Shown one piece after another: positions 35,566-44,004 of a stretch of DNA of 64,000 bases; position 1 is the stretch's first letter; each line of letters starts with the position of its first letter. Position numbers and translations under genes: made by a program. Origin of the DNA: Flavobacteriales bacterium (GTDB lineage: Bacteria; Bacteroidota; Bacteroidia; Flavobacteriales_E; Vicingaceae). The stretch lies in the NCBI GenBank assembly GCA_020853105.1, contig JADYZM010000025.1, forward strand, positions 62,001 through 126,000, given 5' to 3'. The notes under the pieces are model-generated. The model did no database searches and had not been told where the DNA came from. It saw only the letters and a program-made list of their open reading frames with translations.

Positions 35566-37233
35566 ATGCACGATTTAAATGAATTGAACAAAAAAAACAT
35601 TGGAGAACTTAGAGAAATAGCCAATGTTTTAAAAATCAATAATGCTGATAAGCTTAAAAAAGAAGAACTGATAGAGGCAATAGCAGGTGGTTCTTCTTTG
35701 GAAAAGAAAACGGAGTCTATTGATACTAAAAGAACTCCAGTGGGGTCTTCATCAGGAGCAACTAACGGTAAGCCGAAAAGAAAAAGAATTTCAACAGAAC
35801 AGGCACCAGAATTATTTAAACAATTACCCAAGATAAATCCTGTACATATAAATGATATAGAAGAAGTTGTACAACCTGATTTTCAAAATGAAGTTCTAAT
35901 CAGTGAAGAAATAAAACAACCAGAAATTATTGAAAAAATAGACTCAGAACAAATTATAGACACTCCGGTTGTTCAAAACACACAACAACAAAATCAACAG
36001 GAAAATTCTGACCTAAAAATAGAAAGCACTGTTGTAACTGATTCTCAACCTCAAAAAAGCCATCAAAATTTTCACCACGAACAAAAGCCTAAGCCTGAAG
36101 AAAACTATTATAATTTCGATAATATAGTTGTGAGTGAAGGTGTTTTAGAAATTATGCCTGATGGATATGGATTTTTACGTTCTTCGGACTATAACTACTT
36201 AAATTCGCCAGACGATATTTATGTTTCTCAATCTCAAATTAAATTGTTTGGATTAAAAACAGGCGATACGGTAAGAGGGTCAATCAGACCACCAAAAGAA
36301 GGAGAGAAGTATTTTCCTTTAATAAAAGTTGATAGCATAAATAACAGAGAACCCGCATTTGTAAGAGATAGAGTTCCTTTTGATTATCTAACTCCAATAT
36401 TTCCCGAAGAAAAACTACGATTAACCGGACATAAAAATTCGTCGCTTTCCACTCGGGTTGTTGATTTATTTACTCCTATTGGAAAAGGGCAGCGAGGAAT
36501 GATTGTAGCACAACCCAAAACAGGTAAAACTACACTGTTGAAAGAGGTTGCAAATGCAATTGCAGAAAATCATCCTGAAGTTTATTTGTTGATTTTGTTA
36601 ATTGACGAACGTCCTGAAGAGGTTACAGATATGGCTAGAAGCGTTAATGCAGAGGTTGTAGCTTCTACATTTGACGAACCTGCTGAAAAACATGTTAAAT
36701 TAGCAAATCTGGTACTAGAAAAAGCTAAAAGAATGGTAGAATGTGGGCATGATGTAGTTATTTTGTTAGATTCTATTACCCGTTTAGCACGAGCATACAA
36801 TACAGTATCTCCTTCATCAGGAAAAGTGCTTTCAGGAGGTGTTGATGCAAATGCACTTCATAAGCCTAAACGGTTTTTTGGTGCTGCTAGAAAAATTGAA
36901 AATGGCGGCTCGTTGACTATTATAGCTACTGCCCTTACGGAAACAGGCTCTAAAATGGACGAGGTTATCTTTGAAGAGTTCAAAGGGACCGGTAACATGG
37001 AGCTTCAATTGGATAGAAAAATTGCAAACAGAAGAATTTATCCTGCTATTGATATTGTTTCTTCTAGCACAAGACGAGAAGACTTGCTGTTGGGTGATAA
37101 CATTACTCAACGTATGTGGATTTTGAGAAACTATATTGCTGATATGAATCCTGTTGAAGCTATGGAATTTTTAAGAGACAGAATGAGTAAAACCATGAAT
37201 AATGAAGAGTTTTTAGTATCAATGAATGGATAA
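35566..37233 (+). CDS. rho: Transcription termination factor Rho with long N-terminal insertion
   Basis: 555 residues; E. coli Rho has 419. Residues 1-45 are the helical Rho_N domain ([18 protein letters not shown]). About 140 residues (46-185) of low-complexity Gln/Asn/Glu/Lys-rich sequence follow, absent from the E. coli protein. The cold-shock-like RNA-binding domain starts with [20 protein letters not shown]. The hexameric helicase core has Walker A AQPKTGKT (315-322), [13 protein letters not shown] and Walker [17 protein letters not shown], and the Q-loop region [19 protein letters not shown]. Insertions of this kind are known in Bacteroidota Rho and may drive phase separation. Confidence 0.97.
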   Translation: MHDLNELNKKNIGELREIANVLKINNADKLKKEELIEAIAGGSSLEKKTESIDTKRTPVGSSSGATNGKPKRKRISTEQAPELFKQLPKINPVHINDIEEVVQPDFQNEVLISEEIKQPEIIEKIDSEQIIDTPVVQNTQQQNQQENSDLKIESTVVTDSQPQKSHQNFHHEQKPKPEENYYNFDNIVVSEGVLEIMPDGYGFLRSSDYNYLNSPDDIYVSQSQIKLFGLKTGDTVRGSIRPPKEGEKYFPLIKVDSINNREPAFVRDRVPFDYLTPIFPEEKLRLTGHKNSSLSTRVVDLFTPIGKGQRGMIVAQPKTGKTTLLKEVANAIAENHPEVYLLILLIDERPEEVTDMARSVNAEVVASTFDEPAEKHVKLANLVLEKAKRMVECGHDVVILLDSITRLARAYNTVSPSSGKVLSGGVDANALHKPKRFFGAARKIENGGSLTIIATALTETGSKMDEVIFEEFKGTGNMELQLDRKIANRRIYPAIDIVSSSTRREDLLLGDNITQRMWILRNYIADMNPVEAMEFLRDRMSKTMNNEEFLVSMNG

Positions 37234-37244
37234 TAACCAGTAAA

Positions 37245-37784
37245 ATGTTCAAAAACCCTTTTCAAGTAGCAGTAACATTTGCCGTAATTGCCTTAATTAT
37301 CAAGGTTACAGCATTTTCATTCGATTTCCAACACGGAGATATGGAAAACTACATTCGATATATTTATATGTTGTTGTTGTTGATTGCTGTTTTTTTTGGA
37401 ATCAGAAGCAATAAAATTTCCGAAGAAAATCAAACTACTTTTATGCAAGATTTAAAAGCAGGTGCGAGAACTGCCGCTTTTTTTGCAATTTTAGTTTCTG
37501 TTATCACTTACGTTTATTATGCAAAAATTGATTCTACATTTTTTGAAGTTAAACAAGCTCCTTTACTTGAACAATTAGAACTTGAAACCAAGAAAACCAT
37601 TGAGCTTGGAAAGGAATCAAAAGAAACCGTTATTGCAAATTACAGCAACCAGCTTTTTGGAATCAGAACATTCCTATCACCGTATTTTCAAGCGGTATGG
37701 ACTTTATTTGGACTGATTTTTATGGGGCTTTTTAATTCTTTAGTATTTGCTTTACTGATGAAAAAAATGCCAGGATTTAAATAA
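37245..37784 (+). CDS. DUF4199-like membrane protein
   Basis: 179 residues with four hydrophobic helices (about 10-27, 38-55, 73-92 and 148-172) and a soluble stretch between helices 3 and 4 rich in Glu/Lys (EQLELETKKTIELGKESKET). The layout and the MQDLKAGARTAAFFAILVS segment resemble DUF4199, a Bacteroidota membrane family of unknown function. It starts 11 bp after rho and 6 bp before the endonuclease gene, so it may be co-transcribed with either. Confidence 0.65.
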   Translation: MFKNPFQVAVTFAVIALIIKVTAFSFDFQHGDMENYIRYIYMLLLLIAVFFGIRSNKISEENQTTFMQDLKAGARTAAFFAILVSVITYVYYAKIDSTFFEVKQAPLLEQLELETKKTIELGKESKETVIANYSNQLFGIRTFLSPYFQAVWTLFGLIFMGLFNSLVFALLMKKMPGFK

Positions 37785-37790
37785 AACGGT

Positions 37791-38852
37791 ATGAAAACGT
37801 ATTTGAAAATAGCATTCATCGTTTTATTTTTATTACCGATAATATTTTTTGGACAAATACCGCCCGGATATTATAACGGTACTTCCGGATTAACAGGTCA
37901 AGCTTTAAAATTCAAATTACACGATATTATTTCAGCAAATACAAACTCACTTTCGTATAGTGATTTATGGACTGCCTACAACACAACCGATAAAAAATCA
38001 AATGGAAAAGTTTGGGACATGTATTCTGATTTACCTGGAGGAACACCACCATATTCTTTTACTTTTTCTACTGACCAATGTGGAACTTATAATTCTGAGG
38101 CAGATTGTTATAACCGCGAACATTCAGTTCCGGCAAGCTGGTTTAATGATGCTGCTCCCATGTACACAGATTTATTTCATGTTGTTCCAACAGATGGATA
38201 TGTAAACAATAGAAGATCTAATTACCCATTTGGAGAAGTGGGTTCAGTGTCTTGGACATCACAAAATGGTTCAAAACTTGGAACAAATACCTTTCCTGGT
38301 TATGTAGGTACTGTTTTCGAGCCAATTGACTCATTTAAAGGAGATTTTGCACGAATTTATTTTTATATGGCTACACGATACAAAGATGAAATTCCGTCGT
38401 GGAGTTCTCCTTCATTTAGCACCTCAGATTTAACAACATGGACAAAAAATATGATGCTTGAGTGGAATTCCTTGGATCCTGTAAGCCAAAAAGAAGTAGA
38501 TAGAAACAATTCGGTTTATACCCTTCAAAACAACAGAAATCCTTATGTGGATAGTGTTCAATGGATAAATGAAATATGGGGGTATCCGTTGAATGCAGTT
38601 GAAATTAATAATTCAAAAAATTATTTTGTATTTCCAAACCCAACTACAGATATATTGAATTTAAATTTGGACAACATACAAGGACAATCTTCTTTTTCCA
38701 TTTTTTCAACTGATGGAAAGCTTTTGCTAACAGAAAAAAGAGTAGGGGGTAATCATCAAATTAATGTAAAGAATTTTGAAAGAGGTTTATACTTTTTGGT
38801 AATTGAAAATCAAGATAAAAAATTCTTCGAAAAAATACTTTTAGTTAAGTAA
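37791..38852 (+). CDS. Secreted endonuclease I family nuclease with T9SS sorting domain
   Basis: 353 residues. Signal peptide MKTYLKIAFIVLFLLPIIFFGQ. The nuclease domain carries CYNREHSVPASWF (from residue 106) and DLFHVVPTDGYVNNRRSNYP, the His/Asn-containing motifs of the endonuclease I (EndA/Vvn) family, which cut DNA and RNA unspecifically and depend on disulfides; two Cys lie nearby (DQCGTYNSEADC). The last 75 residues form a type A T9SS sorting domain (YFVFPNPTTDILNLNLD, FERGLYFLVIENQ, KFFEKILLVK). It should act outside the cell, for example to use extracellular DNA. It ends at a shared terminator. Confidence 0.92.
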   Translation: MKTYLKIAFIVLFLLPIIFFGQIPPGYYNGTSGLTGQALKFKLHDIISANTNSLSYSDLWTAYNTTDKKSNGKVWDMYSDLPGGTPPYSFTFSTDQCGTYNSEADCYNREHSVPASWFNDAAPMYTDLFHVVPTDGYVNNRRSNYPFGEVGSVSWTSQNGSKLGTNTFPGYVGTVFEPIDSFKGDFARIYFYMATRYKDEIPSWSSPSFSTSDLTTWTKNMMLEWNSLDPVSQKEVDRNNSVYTLQNNRNPYVDSVQWINEIWGYPLNAVEINNSKNYFVFPNPTTDILNLNLDNIQGQSSFSIFSTDGKLLLTEKRVGGNHQINVKNFERGLYFLVIENQDKKFFEKILLVK

Positions 38853-38856
38853 AAAA

Positions 38857-38890
38857 AAAGAATCTCATTTTACCTAAAATGAGATTCTTT
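38857..38890. terminator. Bidirectional terminator between convergent genes
   Basis: A 16 bp perfect inverted repeat (AAAGAATCTCATTTTA and its complement) around a two-base centre CC, with A-tracts on the left and T residues on the right, separates the endonuclease gene from the modular surface protein. Confidence 0.88.
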
Positions 38891-38905
38891 AATTCAATCT
38901 ATAAA

Positions 38906-41314
38906 CTATTTCTTAATAAACTTCACATTTTCTCCATTCTCGCTTTGGATAAAGTATATACCTGTAGCAAGTGTACTAACATCAATAGAGTTTTTACCGG
39001 TCAGAAGTTTTTTCTCTACTATAGTTTCACCTAAAATTGAAACAATTTTAATAGAAATATTATTATTTGTTTCAATATTTAAAATTGAAGATACCGGATT
39101 AGGATACAATCTAAACAGATTATCATTTTCCAATTGTACTACAGAAACATTAGTAACAGAATAGCACGATGATGTGTCTGTACAATTATTTTGTAAAACT
39201 TCAACGGCATAGTTTCCATTTTGAGTTGCTGTAAAGGATTGATTTGTTTCTCCGTTAATAACTGCATATCCGTTATCACAATCCAACCATTGATAGGTAG
39301 CTCCTGTTACATTAGCTGTTAAGATTGTAGAATTTTGTGTTACAGAAACATCAACTGTATTTATTGTCAAATTCAATGTAACGATACTGTCGCAACCAGC
39401 CGCATTGGTTAAAATGTGAGTAGCAGTATTGTTGTTGGCTGTATAAGTGTTCCCATCTATCCATGTGTAAGAATTACAAGCTGTTATTACATCAGTGCTG
39501 CTAGAAGCATAATTAATTGTTGCCAAAATCGTCAACAAACTATCACAACCCCATTGATTAGGAATGGTATCGTAATATGTCCCACTTGTAGTAAAGGTGT
39601 AATTGCCACTTGGCGAGGTATAACTGTCGCAGGTAGTAATAGCAAACGAATGAGCAGTATTTCCTGTTATAAAAATGGCTGTTTGATAAGTGCTGTCAGC
39701 CAATGTAAGGGTATCGATAACCGTCAGACTTACTAAATAAGAACCGGGCGTATAATAACTGTGCGTTGGAGTTGCAGTTGTATCGGTTGCTCCATCGCCA
39801 AATTCCCAAAAATATGTATCACCATCTATACTTAAATCAGAAAACTGAACCGTAGTTGAATCGCAACTTGCTTGTGGTGTATATGCAAAATTTGCAATGG
39901 GTAAGGAAATTTTCTCAACTGAATCAGCAACAACAACGCTCCAATGTTGCAAGGTATCTTTAAACTGAAAATGAACTTGGTGCATTCCTTTTGCAATTTG
40001 AGTCATGTCCAAATTATCCATCACATTTACCTGCTGATTGGCTGTAAGAGGCATATAAACAGCGTTTGCAAAATCATTGTCGAACCAATAACGATAGCCT
40101 ACCACTTGGTTTTGCACTACCGTTTGCTGTGCAGACTTATAGAAAAAACTACTAGCCACACTGCTCCAAACATTCAAATTATCCTTGAAACGGATATTGA
40201 AGGTATGTATTCCGCTTGGAATAGCCGACATGGAAATCAATTCATTTACATTCACTTGTTGTTGTGCAGGCGTGCTAACGGCTACAGCATTTGCAAAATC
40301 GTAGTCTAACCAATATTCATAAGCAACAACGGTCGGGTTTGGATTGTTGCTGATAGCAGAAGTTTTATAGAAGAAACTACTGGCCACACTGCTCCAAACA
40401 TTCAAATTATCCTTGAAACGGATATTGAAGGTATGTATTCCGCTTGGAATAGCTGACATGGAAATCAATTCATTTACATTCACTTGTTGTTGTGCAGGCG
40501 TGCTAACGGTTACAGCATTTGCAAAATCGTTGTCTAACCAATATTCATAAGCAACAACGGTCGGGTTTGGATTGTTGCTGATAGCAGAAGTTTTATAGAA
40601 GAAACTACTGGCTACACTGCTGTAAACGCCGTTGTTATCAAACGAACGAAAATTGAACGTATGGATTCCTGAAGTTAATCCGCTTGTGGAAACCAACTGA
40701 TTGACAACTAATTGTTGTGTTGGAGCAACAGGTGTAGTTGTTTTATTTGCAAAATCATTGTCAAACCAATATTCGTAGCCGTTGATTAAGTTAACTGTTA
40801 GTATTTCTAAGTCATCAATAATAATTTCACTTGCATTAGTTATGTCGTTTACAACAAACACAATAGATGAAACTGTTTGATTAATAGATAGATTAATAAG
40901 CCGTGGTGAGGCGTCGGCACTACCACTATTTACAGGTTGTGCTCCTAATCCCACAGTACTTAACGCAACACCATCTAAAAAAACTTGACCCTGCGAACCC
41001 CAGTTTCCATAAATTTCCATTTCTTTCCATTTGATAGAATAAACGTAAGTGGGTGCTGGAAAAGTTATTGTTAGCGTTGTTTTGTAAACATCGAAACAAC
41101 TTGAGGAACAGGTAGATTTTCCAAATCCAAATACGTTGCTGCTTCCAAAACTGTTGTTTGCCTTAATTCCCGGTGCAGAACTGAAAGTGCCTACAGAGCT
41201 AAAACTCATGAATGGATGTAATCCTCCTGATTCAAATCCCTCATTAATAACTCCTTGCGCAAAGCTAGTTATTGAGATAAAGATTGAAATAATTATCGTT
41301 AAAATATGTTTCAT
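38906..41314 (-). CDS. Modular surface protein with four tandem modules, PKD domain and T9SS sorting domain
   Basis: 802 residues. Order: signal peptide (MKHILTIIISIFISITSFAQ); a jelly-roll-like region (about 21-175); four modules of about 76 residues, each starting near YEYWFDNDFAN, with IPSGIHTFNIRFKDN in the middle and ending WSSVASSFFYK (about 178-480; the last is more diverged and ends differently); a PKD domain (FAYTPQASCDSTTVQFSDLS and YFWEFGDG); two short Cys-containing repeats (TTCDSYTSPSGNYTF and TACNSYTWIDGNTY); an Ig-like part (YQWLDCDNGYAVINGETNQS); and a type A T9SS sorting domain (LYPNPVSSILNIET, GIYFIQSENGENVKFIKK). Last gene of a three-gene leftward operon with two beta-helix proteins. 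Likely cell-surface binding; function unknown. Confidence 0.85.
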   Translation of the reverse strand: MKHILTIIISIFISITSFAQGVINEGFESGGLHPFMSFSSVGTFSSAPGIKANNSFGSSNVFGFGKSTCSSSCFDVYKTTLTITFPAPTYVYSIKWKEMEIYGNWGSQGQVFLDGVALSTVGLGAQPVNSGSADASPRLINLSINQTVSSIVFVVNDITNASEIIIDDLEILTVNLINGYEYWFDNDFANKTTTPVAPTQQLVVNQLVSTSGLTSGIHTFNFRSFDNNGVYSSVASSFFYKTSAISNNPNPTVVAYEYWLDNDFANAVTVSTPAQQQVNVNELISMSAIPSGIHTFNIRFKDNLNVWSSVASSFFYKTSAISNNPNPTVVAYEYWLDYDFANAVAVSTPAQQQVNVNELISMSAIPSGIHTFNIRFKDNLNVWSSVASSFFYKSAQQTVVQNQVVGYRYWFDNDFANAVYMPLTANQQVNVMDNLDMTQIAKGMHQVHFQFKDTLQHWSVVVADSVEKISLPIANFAYTPQASCDSTTVQFSDLSIDGDTYFWEFGDGATDTTATPTHSYYTPGSYLVSLTVIDTLTLADSTYQTAIFITGNTAHSFAITTCDSYTSPSGNYTFTTSGTYYDTIPNQWGCDSLLTILATINYASSSTDVITACNSYTWIDGNTYTANNNTATHILTNAAGCDSIVTLNLTINTVDVSVTQNSTILTANVTGATYQWLDCDNGYAVINGETNQSFTATQNGNYAVEVLQNNCTDTSSCYSVTNVSVVQLENDNLFRLYPNPVSSILNIETNNNISIKIVSILGETIVEKKLLTGKNSIDVSTLATGIYFIQSENGENVKFIKK
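40161..40616. repeat. Two tandem 228 bp repeats within the modular surface gene
   Basis: Unit 1 (40161-40388) and unit 2 (40389-40616) are in register and differ at four positions only, each encoding one 76-residue module. The flanking modules are related at protein level but not at this DNA identity. A recent tandem duplication or unequal crossover is the simplest explanation. Confidence 0.93.
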
Positions 41315-41334
41315 AATACAAAATATTAATAATA

Positions 41335-41403
41335 TTAATTTTCTTGTGCTGCCACTTTAATTTGTATCTGCAAATCGCCGTTGGTATCGGTTGTGGGAGC
41401 AAT
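41335..41403. repeat. Near-identical gene ends, copy 1
   Basis: These 69 bp, coding for the last 22 residues and stop of the paralogue at 41335, match 42367-42435 with only three differences, while the bodies of the two genes are strongly diverged. This suggests gene conversion or strict selection on the C-terminal tail. Confidence 0.9.
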
Positions 41404-42342
41404 ATTAATCATTTGAATATGCGGATTAAAAGGAACTGCACCTTCTTTGAATGGTGATAAACCGCCATAAATTCCCACTTCTGTGCCGTCGGCTCCTAAA
41501 TATGTTGTAGGGGCTTGCAAATGAAAATTATTCACAAAATAATTTAGGGGATTTGACCATGTAAAGTTTACAAAGAAGTTTGTTTCTGAAACGCTTGGAT
41601 AATTATTAATCCAATTGTTATCAAGCCCTCCGATTGGATTGTTCATTACATTATTTTTTAATGTATTGTTTTGTGAATTTGAAGCTGTAACTCCTCCTCC
41701 TGTGACAAAAATTATATTATTTTCTATTAAGCTGTTTGATACTCCTGTAAAAACACTATATGACCAATGATGGTAGGTTTTAAAAATAGTATTGTTTGCT
41801 ATCCAAGAATTAGAAAAATTACTCACTGGGTAATAGTCCGCTGATATAATGTTATTTTTAATAACAGCATTTGTACTTCCTGAGCCATCTAGTCCTCCGT
41901 TTATAACACATCCTTCAACAACAAGATTATTAACAAGAACTGTTAAAGAATTTTTGATATAACATCGTTTAATGGTAATTGAGTCACTTGTACCTACGTT
42001 AGATATTGAACCATCAACATACAAGCCTTCTAAATGGATGTTTTTTGAGTTTGCAGCTATTCCGAATGAGGCGAGTACTGTTTGATTTGTAGCTGTGGTT
42101 GAATCCGGATGAAATCCTGCCCCGATGATGGTAATTTCTTTTGCCAGATTAATACCTGGATAGTATCCACCAGTTAAATAAATGGTGTCGCCATTCACTG
42201 CGGCATTATATGCATCTTGATACATATTAATTCCGCCAAACATTGTAGCAGTACCGTTGTGATGAAGTGCTGCTTTTCTTTGTGCCTGTGCTGTTAATCC
42301 GATTAAGCTTACAATAGCGATTAAAACGATTTTTGTTTTCAT
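41335..42342 (-). CDS. Secreted right-handed beta-helix protein (paralogue 2)
   Basis: 335 residues. Signal peptide MKTKIVLIAIVSLIGLTAQAQ. The mature chain begins RKAALHHNGTATMFGG, then AYNAAVNGDTIYLTGG, and continues with Asn-rich beta-helix coils (ITIIGAGFHPDS, IHLEGLYVDGSISN, ITIKRCYIKNS, NAVIKNNIIS, NSLIENNIIFVTGGG, NNTLKNNVMNN), a pectate-lyase-like fold. No catalytic residues of lyases are seen. The end, VGIYGGLSPFKEGAVPFNPH followed by IQMINIAPTTDTNGDLQIQI and KVAAQEN, is nearly the same as in its neighbour and is not a type A or B T9SS domain. It lies 20 bp before the modular protein gene. Surface or matrix role inferred. Confidence 0.82.
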   Translation of the reverse strand: MKTKIVLIAIVSLIGLTAQAQRKAALHHNGTATMFGGINMYQDAYNAAVNGDTIYLTGGYYPGINLAKEITIIGAGFHPDSTTATNQTVLASFGIAANSKNIHLEGLYVDGSISNVGTSDSITIKRCYIKNSLTVLVNNLVVEGCVINGGLDGSGSTNAVIKNNIISADYYPVSNFSNSWIANNTIFKTYHHWSYSVFTGVSNSLIENNIIFVTGGGVTASNSQNNTLKNNVMNNPIGGLDNNWINNYPSVSETNFFVNFTWSNPLNYFVNNFHLQAPTTYLGADGTEVGIYGGLSPFKEGAVPFNPHIQMINIAPTTDTNGDLQIQIKVAAQEN

Positions 42343-42366
42343 GATATTTATTTTTTAGATTATCAA

Positions 42367-42435
42367 TTAATTTTCTTGTGCTGCCACTTTAATTTGTATC
42401 TGCAAATCGCCATTACTATCGGTTGTGGGAGCAAT
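42367..42435. repeat. Near-identical gene ends, copy 2
   Basis: Partner of 41335-41403: the first 45 bases are identical, then three differences in six bases, then 18 identical bases. Confidence 0.9.
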
Positions 42436-43374
42436 GTTTTTTTGCTGAATGTGCGGATTTGAAGGAACAGCTCCTTCTTTATATGGGAAAGTTCCGCCAT
42501 AAATACCAACCTGAGTTCCGTCTGTTCCTAAATAAGTTACAGGGTTTTGCAAGTGATAGTTGTTCGAATAGTCAAAAGCTGCTCCTGTTTGATTTACAAA
42601 AATATTGGCTTGCGGAATGTTTGTATAATTATTAAGTGCTGTAAAAGTAGTACCATAACTTGGAGCAGCATTCACAAAAACATTGTTTTGAAATGTATTG
42701 CCATTACCACCCCAATTGGTAGTACCATGTAGTATTATATTGTTATTAAACGTATTGTTGTTTCCGCTGCCAAAATTACAATTGCCCCACGAACAGTATG
42801 AGGATAAAATAATATTGTTTTGAATGATGTGCCCATTTGTGTTAGCGGCAAAATAACCCAAAATACTATTAGCGATTAATGCGTTTACTACATTTTCCAA
42901 ATTAACTGTGCCACTGATAGCATTATTAATAAGTGAAAGATTCTGTGAAGGATTTGACGAGCCTGTTGCAGCGAAATCATTCATGCGACAAAAACGAACA
43001 GTAACATTATCTACAGCTTGATTAGCTGTAAAAGTCAAGTTTCCATTGATGTCAACTCCTTGTATCATTGTGTTGTCGGCATTGTCTGACAACGTAATAC
43101 CCCCTTGAATAAATGTTTTCCCTGTAGCCATCGTAGAGTCCACATAATGTCCTGTACCAAAAATCATCAACTGCTTGTCGAAATTAGAGGGTGGCGTAAA
43201 ACTCCCGCCCGAAAGATAGAGCGTATCGCCATTTTGTGCAGCAGTGTAAGCTGTGTTCAGGGCAGTATTGCCTTTGAAAATTTGCGTTCCGCTTGTGGAA
43301 TGGAGCGCGACGATTTGTGCATTTGCCGTCATAGCGGCTGCTGCAGTTGCCAAAATCAAAAGTGTTTTTTTCAT
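42367..43374 (-). CDS. Secreted right-handed beta-helix protein (paralogue 1)
   Basis: 335 residues, the same length as its downstream neighbour. Signal peptide MKKTLLILATAAAAMTANAQ. It has the same plan: IVALHSTSGTQIFKG, AYTAAQNGDTLYLSGG, then Asn-rich coils (MIQGVDINGNLTF, VTVRFCRMND, LSLINNAISGTVNLE, HIIQNNIILSS, NTFNNNIILHG, NTFQNNVFVN) and the tail VGIYGGTFPYKEGAVPSNPH with IQQKNIAPTTDSNGDLQIQI and KVAAQEN. First gene of the three-gene operon with a promoter box 36 bp upstream. Conserved beginnings and ends with a variable middle suggest related surface structures. No enzyme activity can be claimed. Confidence 0.82.
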   Translation of the reverse strand: MKKTLLILATAAAAMTANAQIVALHSTSGTQIFKGNTALNTAYTAAQNGDTLYLSGGSFTPPSNFDKQLMIFGTGHYVDSTMATGKTFIQGGITLSDNADNTMIQGVDINGNLTFTANQAVDNVTVRFCRMNDFAATGSSNPSQNLSLINNAISGTVNLENVVNALIANSILGYFAANTNGHIIQNNIILSSYCSWGNCNFGSGNNNTFNNNIILHGTTNWGGNGNTFQNNVFVNAAPSYGTTFTALNNYTNIPQANIFVNQTGAAFDYSNNYHLQNPVTYLGTDGTQVGIYGGTFPYKEGAVPSNPHIQQKNIAPTTDSNGDLQIQIKVAAQEN

Positions 43375-43409
43375 AGATAAATTGTTTAGTTAGACATATA
43401 GACTCTATC

Positions 43410-43417
43410 CAAAGTTA
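43410..43417 (-). promoter_or_regulatory. TAnnTTTG -7 box for the beta-helix/surface operon
   Basis: On the minus strand TAACTTTG ends 35 bp before the ATG of the first beta-helix gene, giving a leader of about 30 bases for the three-gene transcript. Confidence 0.55.
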
Positions 43418-43460
43418 ATTCTAATGTTATGCTTAATGCATGATAACAATCACATCAAAA

Positions 43461-43476
43461 CTTGTCTTTTGGCAAG
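43461..43476 (-). terminator. Weak terminator after ribH
   Basis: On the minus strand a 6 bp stem (CTTGCC/GACAAG with one G-T pair, loop AAAA) is followed by TTTT. It lies 27 bp beyond the ribH stop and upstream of the surface operon promoter. Confidence 0.4.
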
Positions 43477-43503
43477 AAAAATAAGGGTAAAGGAGTAGTT
43501 ATC

Positions 43504-43992
43504 TTATAAAGATTGTTGAAAATACACCATTTTTATGGCGGTAACAGCTGCTTCATCGCCTTTGTTACCGTATTTTCCACCGGAGCGGCTGATTGCTTGT
43601 TCTAGAGTATTATCAGTTAACACACCAAAAATTACCGGAACATTATATAAAAGAGATACATCTTTTATTCCTTGAGCAGTAGCTTGACAAACAAAATCAA
43701 AATGTTTTGTTTCGCCTTGGATAACACTTCCTAAACAAATTACAGCATCAACATTTGTTTTTTCTATAAAGGTTTGAGCAGCCACGGGGAGTTCAAAACT
43801 TCCAGGAACATAAGAAATTTTAATATTCTTCTTTTGAACACCATGTTTCAGAAGGGTTTCATAAGCACCTTTTAAAAGATTTGAAGTTATGTTGAAATTC
43901 CATTCGGATACAACAATAGCAAAACGCATTTTTTTTGCATTTGGAACACTTTTTACATCGTAATCAGAAAGGTTTTTTAATGAGGTAGCCAT
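43504..43992 (-). CDS. ribH: 6,7-dimethyl-8-ribityllumazine synthase
   Basis: 162 residues. It condenses 5-amino-6-ribitylaminouracil with dihydroxybutanone phosphate, the penultimate step of riboflavin synthesis, and forms icosahedral or pentameric shells. Motifs are IVVSEWNFNITSNLLKGA, VPGSFELPVAAQ, CLGSVIQGETKHFDFVC (with the catalytic His in KHFD) and FGVLTDNTLEQAISRSGG. It follows a TPR membrane protein gene by 12 bp in a leftward two-gene operon. Other rib genes are not in the window. Confidence 0.97.
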   Translation of the reverse strand: MATSLKNLSDYDVKSVPNAKKMRFAIVVSEWNFNITSNLLKGAYETLLKHGVQKKNIKISYVPGSFELPVAAQTFIEKTNVDAVICLGSVIQGETKHFDFVCQATAQGIKDVSLLYNVPVIFGVLTDNTLEQAISRSGGKYGNKGDEAAVTAIKMVYFQQSL

Positions 43993-44004
43993 TAAAATCG
44001 TGCT

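Noticed and set aside
40161-40616. The tandem 228 bp units as a CRISPR or other spaced repeat array
   Set aside because: They are contiguous, in frame and coding, with no spacers.
39416-43380. Several long open frames on the plus strand across the surface operon
   Set aside because: The minus-strand genes have signal peptides, repeats and sorting domains in frame. The plus-strand frames show no domains and reflect the repeated coding sequence.
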